64,000 bases of DNA from Mariniphaga sp041687255 (GTDB lineage: Bacteria; Bacteroidota; Bacteroidia; Bacteroidales; Prolixibacteraceae). Below the pieces are notes generated by a model. The model was given only the letters and a program-made list of their open reading frames with translations. It searched no databases and had not been told where the DNA came from. The first letter of the stretch is position 1; each line of letters opens with the position of its first letter. Shown here piece by piece: positions 7,554 to 15,729 of the stretch. Both the position numbers and the translations under genes were made by a program. The DNA lies in NCBI GenBank assembly GCA_041687255.1, contig JAWLCL010000001.1, forward strand, positions 124,001-188,000, in the 5' to 3' direction.

Positions 7554-9308
7554 ATGAAAAATTTCAATTTTAAACCTTTGGCTGTTCTGACTTTGGTTGC
7601 TGTGCTTTTTTCGGGCTGTGCAGGATTAAAGAAAATGAAAAGAAATGCCGACCAGATTCAATTCAAAGTAACGCCCGAAGTTTTGCAGACTCATGCAGGA
7701 GAGGTTGATTTAACAGTTGATGGACGGTTTCCGACCAAATATTTTGTTAAAAAGGCCACAATAACCGCTACTCCGGTGCTGAGATACGAAGGTGGTGAAA
7801 CCGAATTTAGCCCGGTTACGCTGCAGGGAGAGAAAGTACAGGGTAACAACAGGGTTATCAGCTACAATGCAGGTGGTACCTTCAGCTATACTGACGATAC
7901 TGAATTTTCGGAAGAAATGAGAAGATCGGAACTTGTAGTGAATATTACAGCTTCTAAAGGAGCCCGTTCCATTGATTTCGATCCTATAAAGATTGCCGAT
8001 GGCGTGATTGCTACAAGCACTAATGTTGCCAATGTACCTAAACCTGTTTTAGGGGTGCGTCGTGAAGCAAACAACACCGGGAAATACGATCCCAATATTG
8101 ACCCGTTTCAAAGAATTGTTCCCGAGGAGGTATTAGCCGATATTCATTATAAAATTAACCGCGCTAACCTTCAAAATGAGGAAATCTCAAAAGAAGATGT
8201 TAAGAAGTTCCTGGAGTATACTCAGCAAGCCAATCAGGAGGAAAGAATTGATCTTAAAAACATCGAGGTTTCAGCCTATGCATCACCCGATGGTTCGATT
8301 GACTTCAACACCGAACTGGCCGGAAAACGTAAGAATACTTCTTCTGACTATGTTGCCAAAAGGTTAAAAGAACTTGGTGTTGACATGAACCTTAAAACAA
8401 GGTATACCCCTGAAGACTGGGAAGGTTTTAAAGAAAAAGTGGAACAGTCGAATATCCAGGATAAAGAGCTGATTTTAAGGGTGCTTTCGATGTACAACGA
8501 TCCGGAAGTTCGTGAGCGCGAAATCCGTAATCTATCGGAAACCTTTACTGCACTGGCCGATGAAATTCTTCCTGAGCTCCGCCGTGCCAAACTTATTACA
8601 AGCGTTGACATGATTGGTAAAACCGATGATGAACTGATGTCGCTTGCCAAATCAGACCCTGCGTCTCTGAATCCTGCAGAACTGCTTTATGCAGCTACTT
8701 TGTTCAACGATCTTGATGAGCAGCTTTCAATTTACAATTCATTTATTAATGTTTACCCGAATGACTGGCGCGGACCTAATAACGCAGGTTATGTTCTGGT
8801 AAAACAGATGAATTATGAAAAAGCAAAACCATTGTTCGAAAAAGCTGAATCGCTTAAGAACGATGAACCGATTGTTAAAAATAACCTAGGAGCAATTGCT
8901 TTGCGCGAAGGACGTATCGACGATGCTGAAGCATTGCTTGGAGCTGCTTCCGGCGCCGGGGATGAAGTAAATTATAACCTTGGAATCGTTAGCATTAAGA
9001 AAGCAAACTACGACCAGGCTGTGAAATACTTCAGGAGTTTCGAAGATGTGAATTCAGCACTTGCCAAAATGCTTACCGGTGACAATAACGGTGCTTTAAG
9101 AGATCTTGAAGCTTTTGAAATGGAAAACTGCTTTATGAAAGAATACCTGAAAGCAGTAATAGGCGCTCGCACTGCAAGAGAAAACCTGTTATTCGATTCA
9201 TTAAAAGCTGCTGTTGAAATCAATCCAGAAATGAAGGAAAGAGCAAAAACCGATTTGGAATTTGCAAAATATTTCAACAACAATCAGTTTCAGCAAATAG
9301 TAAATTAG
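7554..9308 (+). CDS. Lipoprotein with OmpA-like and TPR domains
   Basis: A 584-residue exported lipoprotein. The signal peptide ends in the lipobox FSGC (Cys near residue 22). A beta-rich domain follows (about 30-165). An OmpA-like peptidoglycan-associated region comes next (about 200-290), including VSAYASPDGSIDFNTELA and KRKNTSSDYVAKRL, resembling the family's arrangement. The C-terminal part is helical with at least three TPR-like units (for example NAGYVLVKQMNYEKAKPLFEKA and NLGAIALREGRIDDAEALL, about 415-530). It probably scaffolds the outer membrane to peptidoglycan; the partner is unknown. It has its own promoter and a very strong terminator, so it is monocistronic. Confidence 0.85.
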   Translation: MKNFNFKPLAVLTLVAVLFSGCAGLKKMKRNADQIQFKVTPEVLQTHAGEVDLTVDGRFPTKYFVKKATITATPVLRYEGGETEFSPVTLQGEKVQGNNRVISYNAGGTFSYTDDTEFSEEMRRSELVVNITASKGARSIDFDPIKIADGVIATSTNVANVPKPVLGVRREANNTGKYDPNIDPFQRIVPEEVLADIHYKINRANLQNEEISKEDVKKFLEYTQQANQEERIDLKNIEVSAYASPDGSIDFNTELAGKRKNTSSDYVAKRLKELGVDMNLKTRYTPEDWEGFKEKVEQSNIQDKELILRVLSMYNDPEVREREIRNLSETFTALADEILPELRRAKLITSVDMIGKTDDELMSLAKSDPASLNPAELLYAATLFNDLDEQLSIYNSFINVYPNDWRGPNNAGYVLVKQMNYEKAKPLFEKAESLKNDEPIVKNNLGAIALREGRIDDAEALLGAASGAGDEVNYNLGIVSIKKANYDQAVKYFRSFEDVNSALAKMLTGDNNGALRDLEAFEMENCFMKEYLKAVIGARTARENLLFDSLKAAVEINPEMKERAKTDLEFAKYFNNNQFQQIVN

Positions 9309-9330
9309 ACTAATTATTGTTCTATATTAC

Positions 9331-9367
9331 AAAGGGTGGCCGTTTTCGGCCACCCTTTGCTTTTTTA
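9331..9367 (+). terminator. Strong Rho-independent terminator
   Basis: A perfect 12-bp stem, aaagggtggccg (9331-9342) and cggccacccttt (9347-9358), with a TTTT loop, followed by GCTTTTTT. It ends the OmpA/TPR lipoprotein transcript. Confidence 0.92.
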
Positions 9368-9447
9368 TGACATATTGCTTTTCTTATTTGAAATGAAATC
9401 AGTATTTTTTCCAAATTGAATTTTTTACATCATTTATTTATTCTATT

Positions 9448-10818
9448 ATGGAAATCATACATAATTACATTGAAAGCAACAAAGACCGGTTTCTGGAAGA
9501 GTTGTTCGAATTAATACGGATTCCTTCCATCAGTTCAGTTAAAAGCCATAAGCCCGACATGTATAAAGCTGCTGAATTCTGGAAGAAGCTTTTGCTGGAA
9601 GCAGGTGCCGATAAGGCTGAAGTATTCGAAACAGAAGGAAACCCGGTAACCTATGCAGAAAAGATTATAGATGCTTCACTGCCAACTGTTTTAGTTTACG
9701 GTCATATGGATGTTATGCCGGTCGACCCTATTGAAAAGTGGATTTCGCCACCTTTCGAACCCGAGGTGCGTGATGGTAAAATATGGGGACGCGGAGCCGA
9801 TGACGATAAAGGGCAGGGAATGATGCATGCAAAGGCTTTTGAGCTGATGGTGAAAACCAAAACCCTTCCTTGTAACGTTAAATTCATGATTGAAGGGGAG
9901 GAGGAAATCGGTTCACCAAACCTGGGTAAATGGTGTGAAAAAAATAAAGAAATGTTGAAGTCGGATGTTATACTTGTATCGGATACATCTATGATAGCAG
10001 CCGATATTCCATCCATTACCACCGGACTGAGAGGTTTGGCCTATTGGCAGGTGGAGGTAACGGGTCCTAACCGTGACTTGCACTCAGGGCTCTTTGGAGG
10101 CGCTGTAGCTAACCCTATAAATGTGCTTTGCTCTATGATTGACCAAATGGTTGATGAAAACGGTAAAGTTACCATTCCCGGGTTCTATGACGATGTGCAG
10201 GAAGTTTCAAGGGAAGAGCGGGATCTGCTGGCAAAAGCACCGTTCAATGAAAATGAGTATAAAAAAGCAATTGATGTGGAGGAACTGGCAGGTGAAAAAG
10301 GTTATTCCCCCACAGAGCGGACCGGCATCAGGCCTTCATTCGATGTTTGTGGTATCTGGGGCGGTTATACCGGCGAAGGGGCTAAAACCGTGCTGCCTTC
10401 AAAAGCTTATGCCAAAATTTCCTCCCGACTGGTACCTGACCAGGATCATAATAAAATTTCCGGGTTGTTTAAGGAACATTTTGAGAGTATAGCCCCTAAA
10501 TCAGTTAAGGTTGAGGTTACTTCCCTTCACGGAGGACAGGGATATGTCTGCCCGATTGATATTACGGCTTATAAGGCAGCAGAGAAAGCTTATACCGACG
10601 TATATGGCAAACGGCCTGTACCGGTACGGTCGGGTGGCAGCATACCAATTATTTCAACTTTCGAGGAAGTGCTTGGGGTAAAATCGGTATTAATGGGCTT
10701 TGGGCTGGAGTCGGATGCCATTCATTCGCCAAATGAGAATTATCCACTTGAACAGTTTTTTAACGGAATTGAAACAATACCGCTGTTCTATAAATATTTT
10801 GCTGAAATGAGCAAATAG
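9448..10818 (+). CDS. M20 family metallopeptidase (dipeptidase)
   Basis: A cytoplasmic di-zinc dipeptidase of the ArgE/DapE/carnosinase superfamily, 456 residues. Visible metal and catalytic residues: His and Asp of VYGHMDVMP (about residues 89-95), Asp of GRGADDDKG, the catalytic Glu pair in IEGEEEIGS (about 151-159), Asp of SDTSMIAAD and the C-terminal His in AIHSPNENY (about 432). The lid/dimerisation domain lies between (about 200-330) and includes LHSGLFGG. The layout matches the CNDP-type dipeptidases rather than the shorter DapE. No signal peptide is present. It is monocistronic, ending at a bidirectional terminator. Exact substrate is not determinable. Confidence 0.92.
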   Translation: MEIIHNYIESNKDRFLEELFELIRIPSISSVKSHKPDMYKAAEFWKKLLLEAGADKAEVFETEGNPVTYAEKIIDASLPTVLVYGHMDVMPVDPIEKWISPPFEPEVRDGKIWGRGADDDKGQGMMHAKAFELMVKTKTLPCNVKFMIEGEEEIGSPNLGKWCEKNKEMLKSDVILVSDTSMIAADIPSITTGLRGLAYWQVEVTGPNRDLHSGLFGGAVANPINVLCSMIDQMVDENGKVTIPGFYDDVQEVSREERDLLAKAPFNENEYKKAIDVEELAGEKGYSPTERTGIRPSFDVCGIWGGYTGEGAKTVLPSKAYAKISSRLVPDQDHNKISGLFKEHFESIAPKSVKVEVTSLHGGQGYVCPIDITAYKAAEKAYTDVYGKRPVPVRSGGSIPIISTFEEVLGVKSVLMGFGLESDAIHSPNENYPLEQFFNGIETIPLFYKYFAEMSK

Positions 10819-10856
10819 GTATTGGATTTTACAACTACTTTAGCTAGAAATAAAAC

Positions 10857-10889
10857 AGAGCCATTCTGCAACAGGATGGTTCTTTTTTA
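10857..10889 (+). terminator. Bidirectional terminator between convergent genes
   Basis: Stem agagccat (10857-10864) with atggttct (10876-10883), one G-T pair, followed by TTTTTT on the + strand. The AT-rich left flank (AAATAAAA) gives a U-rich tract on the minus strand, so it can also serve the minus-strand pair ending at 10904. Confidence 0.75.
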
Positions 10890-10903
10890 TGCCGGAAAAA
10901 CAT

Positions 10904-11185
10904 TCAGAACTTCTTTGCATTAATTTTAATTACCGCAAGTTTTTCCTTCAGTTCAATTTTGAGATCTTTTTCATCAAGGGCATTCAAAATTTGATTGAAA
11001 TCAATTCCTTCTGCTGACGATGTGGAGCTTTTCTGTACAACAGCATTTTGTTGACTATTGCTTTTCATAAAAACTTGTATCAGGTCATTCAAAAACTCTT
11101 CGGTGATGGGAATCTCGCCCTCTACTGATAAACCCTTTAATTCGCTTAAATTATTTTCTAAAATTCTGTGAACAACAGCTTTCAT
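10904..11185 (-). CDS. Unknown small protein, pair member 1 (93 aa)
   Basis: Not recognised. Soluble, with no signal peptide or membrane span. The N-terminal half is predicted helical (MKAVVHRILENNLSEL, EEFLNDLIQVFMKS), then a Ser/Gln-rich linker and a charged C-terminal segment (DEKDLKIELKEKLAVIKI). It starts 3 nt after the stop of the 192-residue gene upstream, so the two are almost certainly translated from one message and may act together. Ends next to a bidirectional terminator. Confidence 0.65.
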   Translation of the reverse strand: MKAVVHRILENNLSELKGLSVEGEIPITEEFLNDLIQVFMKSNSQQNAVVQKSSTSSAEGIDFNQILNALDEKDLKIELKEKLAVIKINAKKF

Positions 11186-11188
11186 ACG

Positions 11189-11767
11189 TTACATTTTTAT
11201 GCTTAAATCAATTATTAATTTGTTTTCCCGGGTGGAGAACTCTTCCCAGGTGATGAGAGGATTCAGATATTCCAGGCCCTGTTGCCTGAGCAAATCTGCA
11301 AAGTTAATTGTGATTGAGGAGGATGAAATATCAATTGCTGAACCGGCTGATTTATGCCCTTCCTTACCATCACTGAATTTTGATTTAAACCACTTCCAGC
11401 TCTTCTGAAAGGTAATCGCAGATTTAAGTGCAATTTTTTCATAAAACCGAATGCCTTCAAGAAATTCAACTGTTAGAACCGGCTCGGAATATTTGTTATT
11501 GGAAACGGGATGCACAAGGCACCTGATGGTTTTGTTTATTTTTTTGTGATTTATGGCAACAATGAATTCATTGTCATTCAAATCGCTGAAAGTTAGCGAT
11601 TGAAAATCCTTCATTCCGTCGGAATTGGTTATCAATTCATTGAGAATCGAATTTAACAATCCTTCCTGAACCGGCAGATAAACAGACAAACGGGCGCCTT
11701 TGACCCCATTGTAGTTTTGCTCCTGCAGTTTTTCCAGCAGCATGTTTTGCAGTGATATGAGACTCAT
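11189..11767 (-). CDS. Unknown protein, pair member 2 (192 aa)
   Basis: Not recognised. A soluble 192-residue protein with mixed alpha/beta character: an amphipathic N-terminal helix (LQNMLLEKLQEQ), beta segments (ARLSVYLPV, NEFIVAINHKK, PVLTVEFLEG), a basic helix (FQKSWKWFKSKF) and a final strand-rich part (SSSITINFADLL, ENKLIIDLSIKM). The family of repeated beta strands and absence of export signals suggest a cytoplasmic structural or binding role, but nothing more can be supported. Precedes the 93-residue gene by 3 nt. About 200 nt of non-coding, AT-rich DNA separates it from the DUF2490 gene upstream. Confidence 0.65.
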   Translation of the reverse strand: MSLISLQNMLLEKLQEQNYNGVKGARLSVYLPVQEGLLNSILNELITNSDGMKDFQSLTFSDLNDNEFIVAINHKKINKTIRCLVHPVSNNKYSEPVLTVEFLEGIRFYEKIALKSAITFQKSWKWFKSKFSDGKEGHKSAGSAIDISSSSITINFADLLRQQGLEYLNPLITWEEFSTRENKLIIDLSIKM

Positions 11768-11964
11768 AGCGAAATTTTATAATTAGAACAGCTTAATAAT
11801 TAAGTTGTTCTAATAAAACGGATATTTCTTGGAGAGGTTGGAGGTGAAAACAGTTTTTAATGGATGTGTAGAACCTTTTTTTACCTTCTTCCCAGAGGTG
11901 GGGGCAAAAATCTTATTATCATCGGGCGTAGGATTTTTTATAAAATCCGGAAAAATAAGTGCAA

Positions 11965-12609
11965 CTATAATTTTAATCTGTATTCAATGCCGGCAATATG
12001 AATGGAGTTTTTATCTGTAAAGTAATTATTAAACCTGTAGTACAATCCAATGCGGTGTAAGTCTCCTATTTTGCGTGTGAAGCCTAAATCAATTCTTGAT
12101 TTCTTTAACTCTTTGTCGTTTAAATTATGGAAAAGTTCATAGCTGGCAAAAGGTGTAATTTTATTTCCCTTGATGTTATATTCGAGTTTAAACCGGGGTC
12201 GTATGTATTTACCCTGTTCATCTTCCTGGAAGTCGGAAGTGTTTGTATACCGTGCCCTAAAGGATGCCTCAAAGCGGTCTATTTCATGGGATGCCTGCAG
12301 GTCGAAGGCAATTCGGTTATAATTCAGGTTATCATTTTTCTTTATCTCGGTTCCTAAACGGTATGTCCCTGCCAGCGACAGAAAAGAAAAAGGTTCATAT
12401 TCGAGTTTTCCCTGTATCATATACTCATCCAGGTTAAACTGGTCCTGGAACCTGAATTCGGGAACAACACTAAACGAGAACTGCTTCATAAAATCCTTCC
12501 TGAATTCCAGTTCAATCCAGGTGCCAAACTTCTCTGTTTTAGCCCCCACATTTGAATTACCTGCAATTATCAGGCATGCTGCCAAAAGAAAATGATACAA
12601 AAGTTTCAT
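11965..12609 (-). CDS. DUF2490 family outer-membrane beta-barrel protein
   Basis: A 214-residue exported protein. The N-terminal signal peptide (LLYHFLLAACLIIAGNSNVGA) is followed by alternating amphipathic strands (WIELEFRKDF, FSFSVVPEFRF, YMIQGKLEYEP, RFEASFRARYT, RIGLYYRFNNYF) and ends HIAGIEYRLKL, the usual pattern of a small barrel. It matches the DUF2490 family, whose function is not established. Its ATG overlaps the end of the DUF4956 gene by 4 bp (ATGA-type overlap), making it the last gene of a three-gene operon with DUF4956 and VTC proteins. Confidence 0.85.
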   Translation of the reverse strand: MKLLYHFLLAACLIIAGNSNVGAKTEKFGTWIELEFRKDFMKQFSFSVVPEFRFQDQFNLDEYMIQGKLEYEPFSFLSLAGTYRLGTEIKKNDNLNYNRIAFDLQASHEIDRFEASFRARYTNTSDFQEDEQGKYIRPRFKLEYNIKGNKITPFASYELFHNLNDKELKKSRIDLGFTRKIGDLHRIGLYYRFNNYFTDKNSIHIAGIEYRLKL

Positions 12610-13238
12610 GGGTTTATTTCCCTTTTAGTTTGACCGTTGCTGTCGAAGAAAATAGTAATACGTGCAGTATCGCGGAGGTAATTAATTCTGGTAATCTGAT
12701 ATCGCGTAATTTTCACCCCTGTGCGTTCTTCAAGGTCTTTTAATAATTCTTCTTCCTTATCTTTATGCATGTTTTCAATCTTCTCGTAAAGAACTTCCAT
12801 TGAGTTCTCCCGACGTATCATAAGAATCTTTTCAAGCGCCCATAGAGCTCCTACCAACAGCAGGTTAACGAAAGTAAGTTCCACATAACCAAAATAATCT
12901 TTCGAAAGTGCATTAATTACTGATACGGCAATAATGATGAAAAGATAGGTCATCTCTTTTGGCGGAATGGCATCCGTACGGTACCTGATTATTCCAAAAA
13001 TGGCAAACAATCCCAGTGCAAATCCCAACTCAATTTTAACACTTTCAAGTAGAAATACCAGAAGGAATACTGCAATACTTATGGCAAAATAGCTGAAGTA
13101 AAATTCTTTACGCCTGCTTATACGTGCATAAAGCATTACTACAATAATAAATGTTGCTGCCAGGTTGAAGGCAAAGCGCAAGGCAAGAGTAACAATGAAA
13201 TCAATTTGTCCGGTATTTAAGTTTAGCAGGTAATACAT
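12606..13238 (-). CDS. DUF4956 family integral membrane protein
   Basis: A 210-residue protein with four or five membrane spans: around residues 14-38 (TLALRFAFNLAATFIIVVML), 48-63 (FSYFAISIAVFLLVFLL), 70-85 (LGFALGLFAIFGII), 97-110 (YLFIIIAVSVINAL) and 118-135 (VELTFVNLLLVGALWAL). The motif GIIRYRTDAIPPKEMTY between spans is the recognisable signature of DUF4956. The C-terminal 60 residues are cytosolic and charged. It overlaps the VTC gene upstream by 16 bp and the DUF2490 gene downstream by 4 bp. DUF4956 proteins commonly neighbour VTC-domain proteins in bacteria; their role is not established. Confidence 0.9.
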   Translation of the reverse strand: MYYLLNLNTGQIDFIVTLALRFAFNLAATFIIVVMLYARISRRKEFYFSYFAISIAVFLLVFLLESVKIELGFALGLFAIFGIIRYRTDAIPPKEMTYLFIIIAVSVINALSKDYFGYVELTFVNLLLVGALWALEKILMIRRENSMEVLYEKIENMHKDKEEELLKDLEERTGVKITRYQITRINYLRDTARITIFFDSNGQTKREINP

Positions 13239-14029
13239 AAAAGCTGGTTGTTAATAATGTTTTTGTTAAGGAAGAGAAGACGTTCTTTAAAGCAATTGCT
13301 TTTGAGTCCGGGTTCAAGCAAAGCCCTTCCGGTGCAATATTTTGATAATCCTTTTTGCTGAATTTGCAATTTCTTAAGTAAAGCCACCAGGGGTGATGAA
13401 TTTAATATACTTCCCTGTTTTAATTCAATTATTGCCAGATTTTCAAGGGCAAGTTCTTCTTTAGAATTGCTAACTCTAAGCTGAACATCAATTGTGCATC
13501 TTTCAGACTTATGCTTATTAATAAGAGAAATCCGATTAAACCTGTTAAAAAGCACAGGCTGGGGATTGAGGTGCGTATAAGGTGAATTAGCATTTAAAAA
13601 CCGGTATTCTGCTTCAGTTACTGCTTCTTTTTGATATGAAGTTTCAATCCTCTTCTTAATAGTACGTTGTTTATTTGTTTTTCTTTTTATTTCAAAGAAA
13701 CCATATTCCGATGTTTCATATTTTCTGCGTCGTACTTTGTACCTGTCACGAAATCCATTATGATGATGCAGATACATCTGGTTGTCTGAAGTATCGAAAT
13801 ACATGGTCTGATATCCAATCATACGTTTGCCTTTAATTTCAAGCACATCATAAAATGGAATAAGTTGTTCAAGCAAACATTCCAGTTTTGAAGCAGGAAA
13901 CCAGAATTTTTGATCGATTCGGTTCATAAGCTTTATTCCTGATACATCATCCAGACAAACAGAATCTAATTTTTCCAATATGGAATCTAGTTTTGACAAA
14001 TTAAGGTTTCTAAAATGATTTTGTAACAA
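13223..14029 (-). CDS. VTC-domain polyphosphate polymerase-like protein
   Basis: A 268-residue triphosphate-tunnel protein of the VTC family, whose yeast founder (Vtc4) makes polyphosphate from ATP. Basic tunnel strands are visible: MNRIDQKFWFPASKL (about residues 35-49), RYKVRRRKYE (about 92-101), FFEIKRKTNKQRTIKKRIE (about 107-125), then the acidic/basic pair IIELKQG (about 208-214) and the late Lys of SKYCTGRALL. No membrane span. The predicted start is TTG at 14029; the first internal ATG (residue 35) would remove the leading helix normally present. First gene of a tightly overlapping operon with DUF4956 and DUF2490. Whether it makes polyphosphate here is inference. Confidence 0.85.
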   Translation of the reverse strand: MLQNHFRNLNLSKLDSILEKLDSVCLDDVSGIKLMNRIDQKFWFPASKLECLLEQLIPFYDVLEIKGKRMIGYQTMYFDTSDNQMYLHHHNGFRDRYKVRRRKYETSEYGFFEIKRKTNKQRTIKKRIETSYQKEAVTEAEYRFLNANSPYTHLNPQPVLFNRFNRISLINKHKSERCTIDVQLRVSNSKEELALENLAIIELKQGSILNSSPLVALLKKLQIQQKGLSKYCTGRALLEPGLKSNCFKERLLFLNKNIINNQLLCITC

Positions 14030-14368
14030 AAATGTAAATTTTTATTTAGAAAGTACAATAATCTAAATCATTGCTTTATGTGTGTAGCTTCAATATTCAT
14101 TCGTTTTTAGCTGTTGGTTCTGTTTATCGTTGCTGTGTGTCAATAAAATACGTGTAGTTGGGAAAGTTTTGAAATTGTCAGATAACGGTTAAACTTTTCA
14201 CCAGGTAGATAGTCTCAATTAAAGATAACAATATTTTGTCGAAGCATATTGCAGGTTTTATCAAAGGATGGTATGAGTATAAGTTAAGGTTAACTTCATA
14301 GACTAATTGGTGAAATTAACAGAGAGATTGAACAAAAAACATAATATTAGAGAAATTTAAATCAACCT
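14030..14368 (+). other. Divergent intergenic region, 339 nt
   Basis: Separates the VTC operon (minus) from the barrel gene (plus). AT-rich; no ORF of note, no RNA gene and no exact TAnnTTTG box in good position. The only structured element is a perfect inverted repeat at 14281-14296. Confidence 0.6.
14281..14296. promoter_or_regulatory. Palindrome AAGTTAAGGTTAACTT, possible operator
   Basis: Two perfect 7-bp arms with a GG centre, 73 nt upstream of the ATG of the barrel gene at 14369. Its symmetry and position fit a dimeric regulator site, but no cognate regulator is evident. Confidence 0.3.
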
Positions 14369-15604
14369 ATGAAAATAATAGCACTCTTTATATTTATCTG
14401 GATCATGAGTTTTGGATCTTTTGCACAGGAGGTGAGTCCTTCAGCGGGTCATCTTAATTTTTTTCTGGAATGTCGTGATTGTGATTTTACTTTTGTCAGG
14501 CAGGAATTGGATTTTGTTACTTTCGTTCGTGATCCCAAGCTTGCCGATGTTCATATATTATCAACTGAATCAAGAACAGGTAGTGGCGGAAGGAAATATT
14601 TTCTAAATTTTATTGGAATGAACCGGCTTGCCGGGCAAAATATTGAATATGAATATTTGTCTGAGCAATCGTATACTGATGATGATGTCAGGAGGGGTTT
14701 GCTTAAGGTTATCAAGACAGGGATTTTACATTTTTACTCCAAAAATGGACTGCTGAAGCAAATCGAAATCACCATGGCAGAAGATGACTACAAGGAAACT
14801 AAAGTGCAGGTTAATGACCCCTGGAACTTGTGGATTTTCACCATAGAGGCCGGCAGTGATTTCCAGAAAGAAGAAAGTCAGAATGAACTGGCATTTGAAT
14901 CAGAAATAGAGGTAGATAAAATAACTCTGGGTTGGAAGACGAATTTTGAAGCAGGTTATAATACAGACATCGAGAATTATTTTGATGAAGGAGAGAAAAT
15001 TTCAGTTCGTCGGAATGAAGTGGAGGTAAGAGGTAATTTTATAAAAAGTTTATCATCACGTTGGTCGGCCGGAATATTTGCTAACTATTCTTCTCAGAGC
15101 TATTTGAATATTCGGAATTTGTATGAAGCAGATGCAGGTTTGGAGTATAACATCTTTCCCTGGGATGTAAGTAACCGGAAGATTTTTACTTTTCGCTACC
15201 AGGCAGGTGGAAGCAAATATGAGTATGATGAGATTACCATTTATGAAAAGCAAAATGAAATGCTTTACTTTCAGTCGTTAAGCCTGAACCTTGAAATGGT
15301 GCAACCCTGGGGAAACATTGAAGCCCGGTTGCAAGGCAGGCACTATTTCCATGATTTTTCCAAAAACAGACTGACCTTCGATTCAAACGTATCTATGAGG
15401 CTGACCCGTCAGTTATCGGTTTATACCGGATTGGAGGCAGAGGTTGTCCACGATCAGCTGTATCTGCCCAAAGGTGATACTTCTATTGAAGATTTGCTGT
15501 TAAGAAGACGAAAGTTAGCTACTACCTACGAATTCTCAGGTTATTTTGGGTTTAGGTTCACCTTTGGTTCTATCTATAACAGCGTTGTGAATGAACGTTT
15601 TTAA
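14369..15604 (+). CDS. Outer-membrane beta-barrel protein with N-terminal soluble domain
   Basis: A 411-residue exported protein with a clear signal peptide (cleavage near SFAQ-EV). The first mature domain (about 25-150) includes NFFLECRDCDFTFVRQEL, VRDPKLADVHIL and TGSGGRKYFLNFIG, a segment I associate with a group of uncharacterised barrel proteins; its layout recalls small alpha/beta periplasmic domains. From about 155 the sequence is a run of amphipathic strands (ITLGWKTNFEAGYN, RWSAGIFANYSS, FTFRYQAGGSKYEY, NIEARLQGRHYF) ending in NERF, the C-terminal aromatic typical of barrel proteins. No neighbour indicates a substrate. Function unknown. Confidence 0.75.
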   Translation: MKIIALFIFIWIMSFGSFAQEVSPSAGHLNFFLECRDCDFTFVRQELDFVTFVRDPKLADVHILSTESRTGSGGRKYFLNFIGMNRLAGQNIEYEYLSEQSYTDDDVRRGLLKVIKTGILHFYSKNGLLKQIEITMAEDDYKETKVQVNDPWNLWIFTIEAGSDFQKEESQNELAFESEIEVDKITLGWKTNFEAGYNTDIENYFDEGEKISVRRNEVEVRGNFIKSLSSRWSAGIFANYSSQSYLNIRNLYEADAGLEYNIFPWDVSNRKIFTFRYQAGGSKYEYDEITIYEKQNEMLYFQSLSLNLEMVQPWGNIEARLQGRHYFHDFSKNRLTFDSNVSMRLTRQLSVYTGLEAEVVHDQLYLPKGDTSIEDLLLRRRKLATTYEFSGYFGFRFTFGSIYNSVVNERF

Positions 15605-15729
15605 AGCACCTGTTGTCTGACGGAATGGATCAATAAAACAAGACTCCGGAATTATATCTGAACATCAATGAAATTATCAGGCCTGGGCATCCATAATTAA
15701 GGATGCCGGCACTTAAACTGTAATTCAAT

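Noticed and set aside
11829..12020. Short plus-strand open frame between the unknown pair and DUF2490
   Set aside because: It overlaps the end of the DUF2490 gene, has low-complexity Phe-rich content and no promoter or homologue I recognise.
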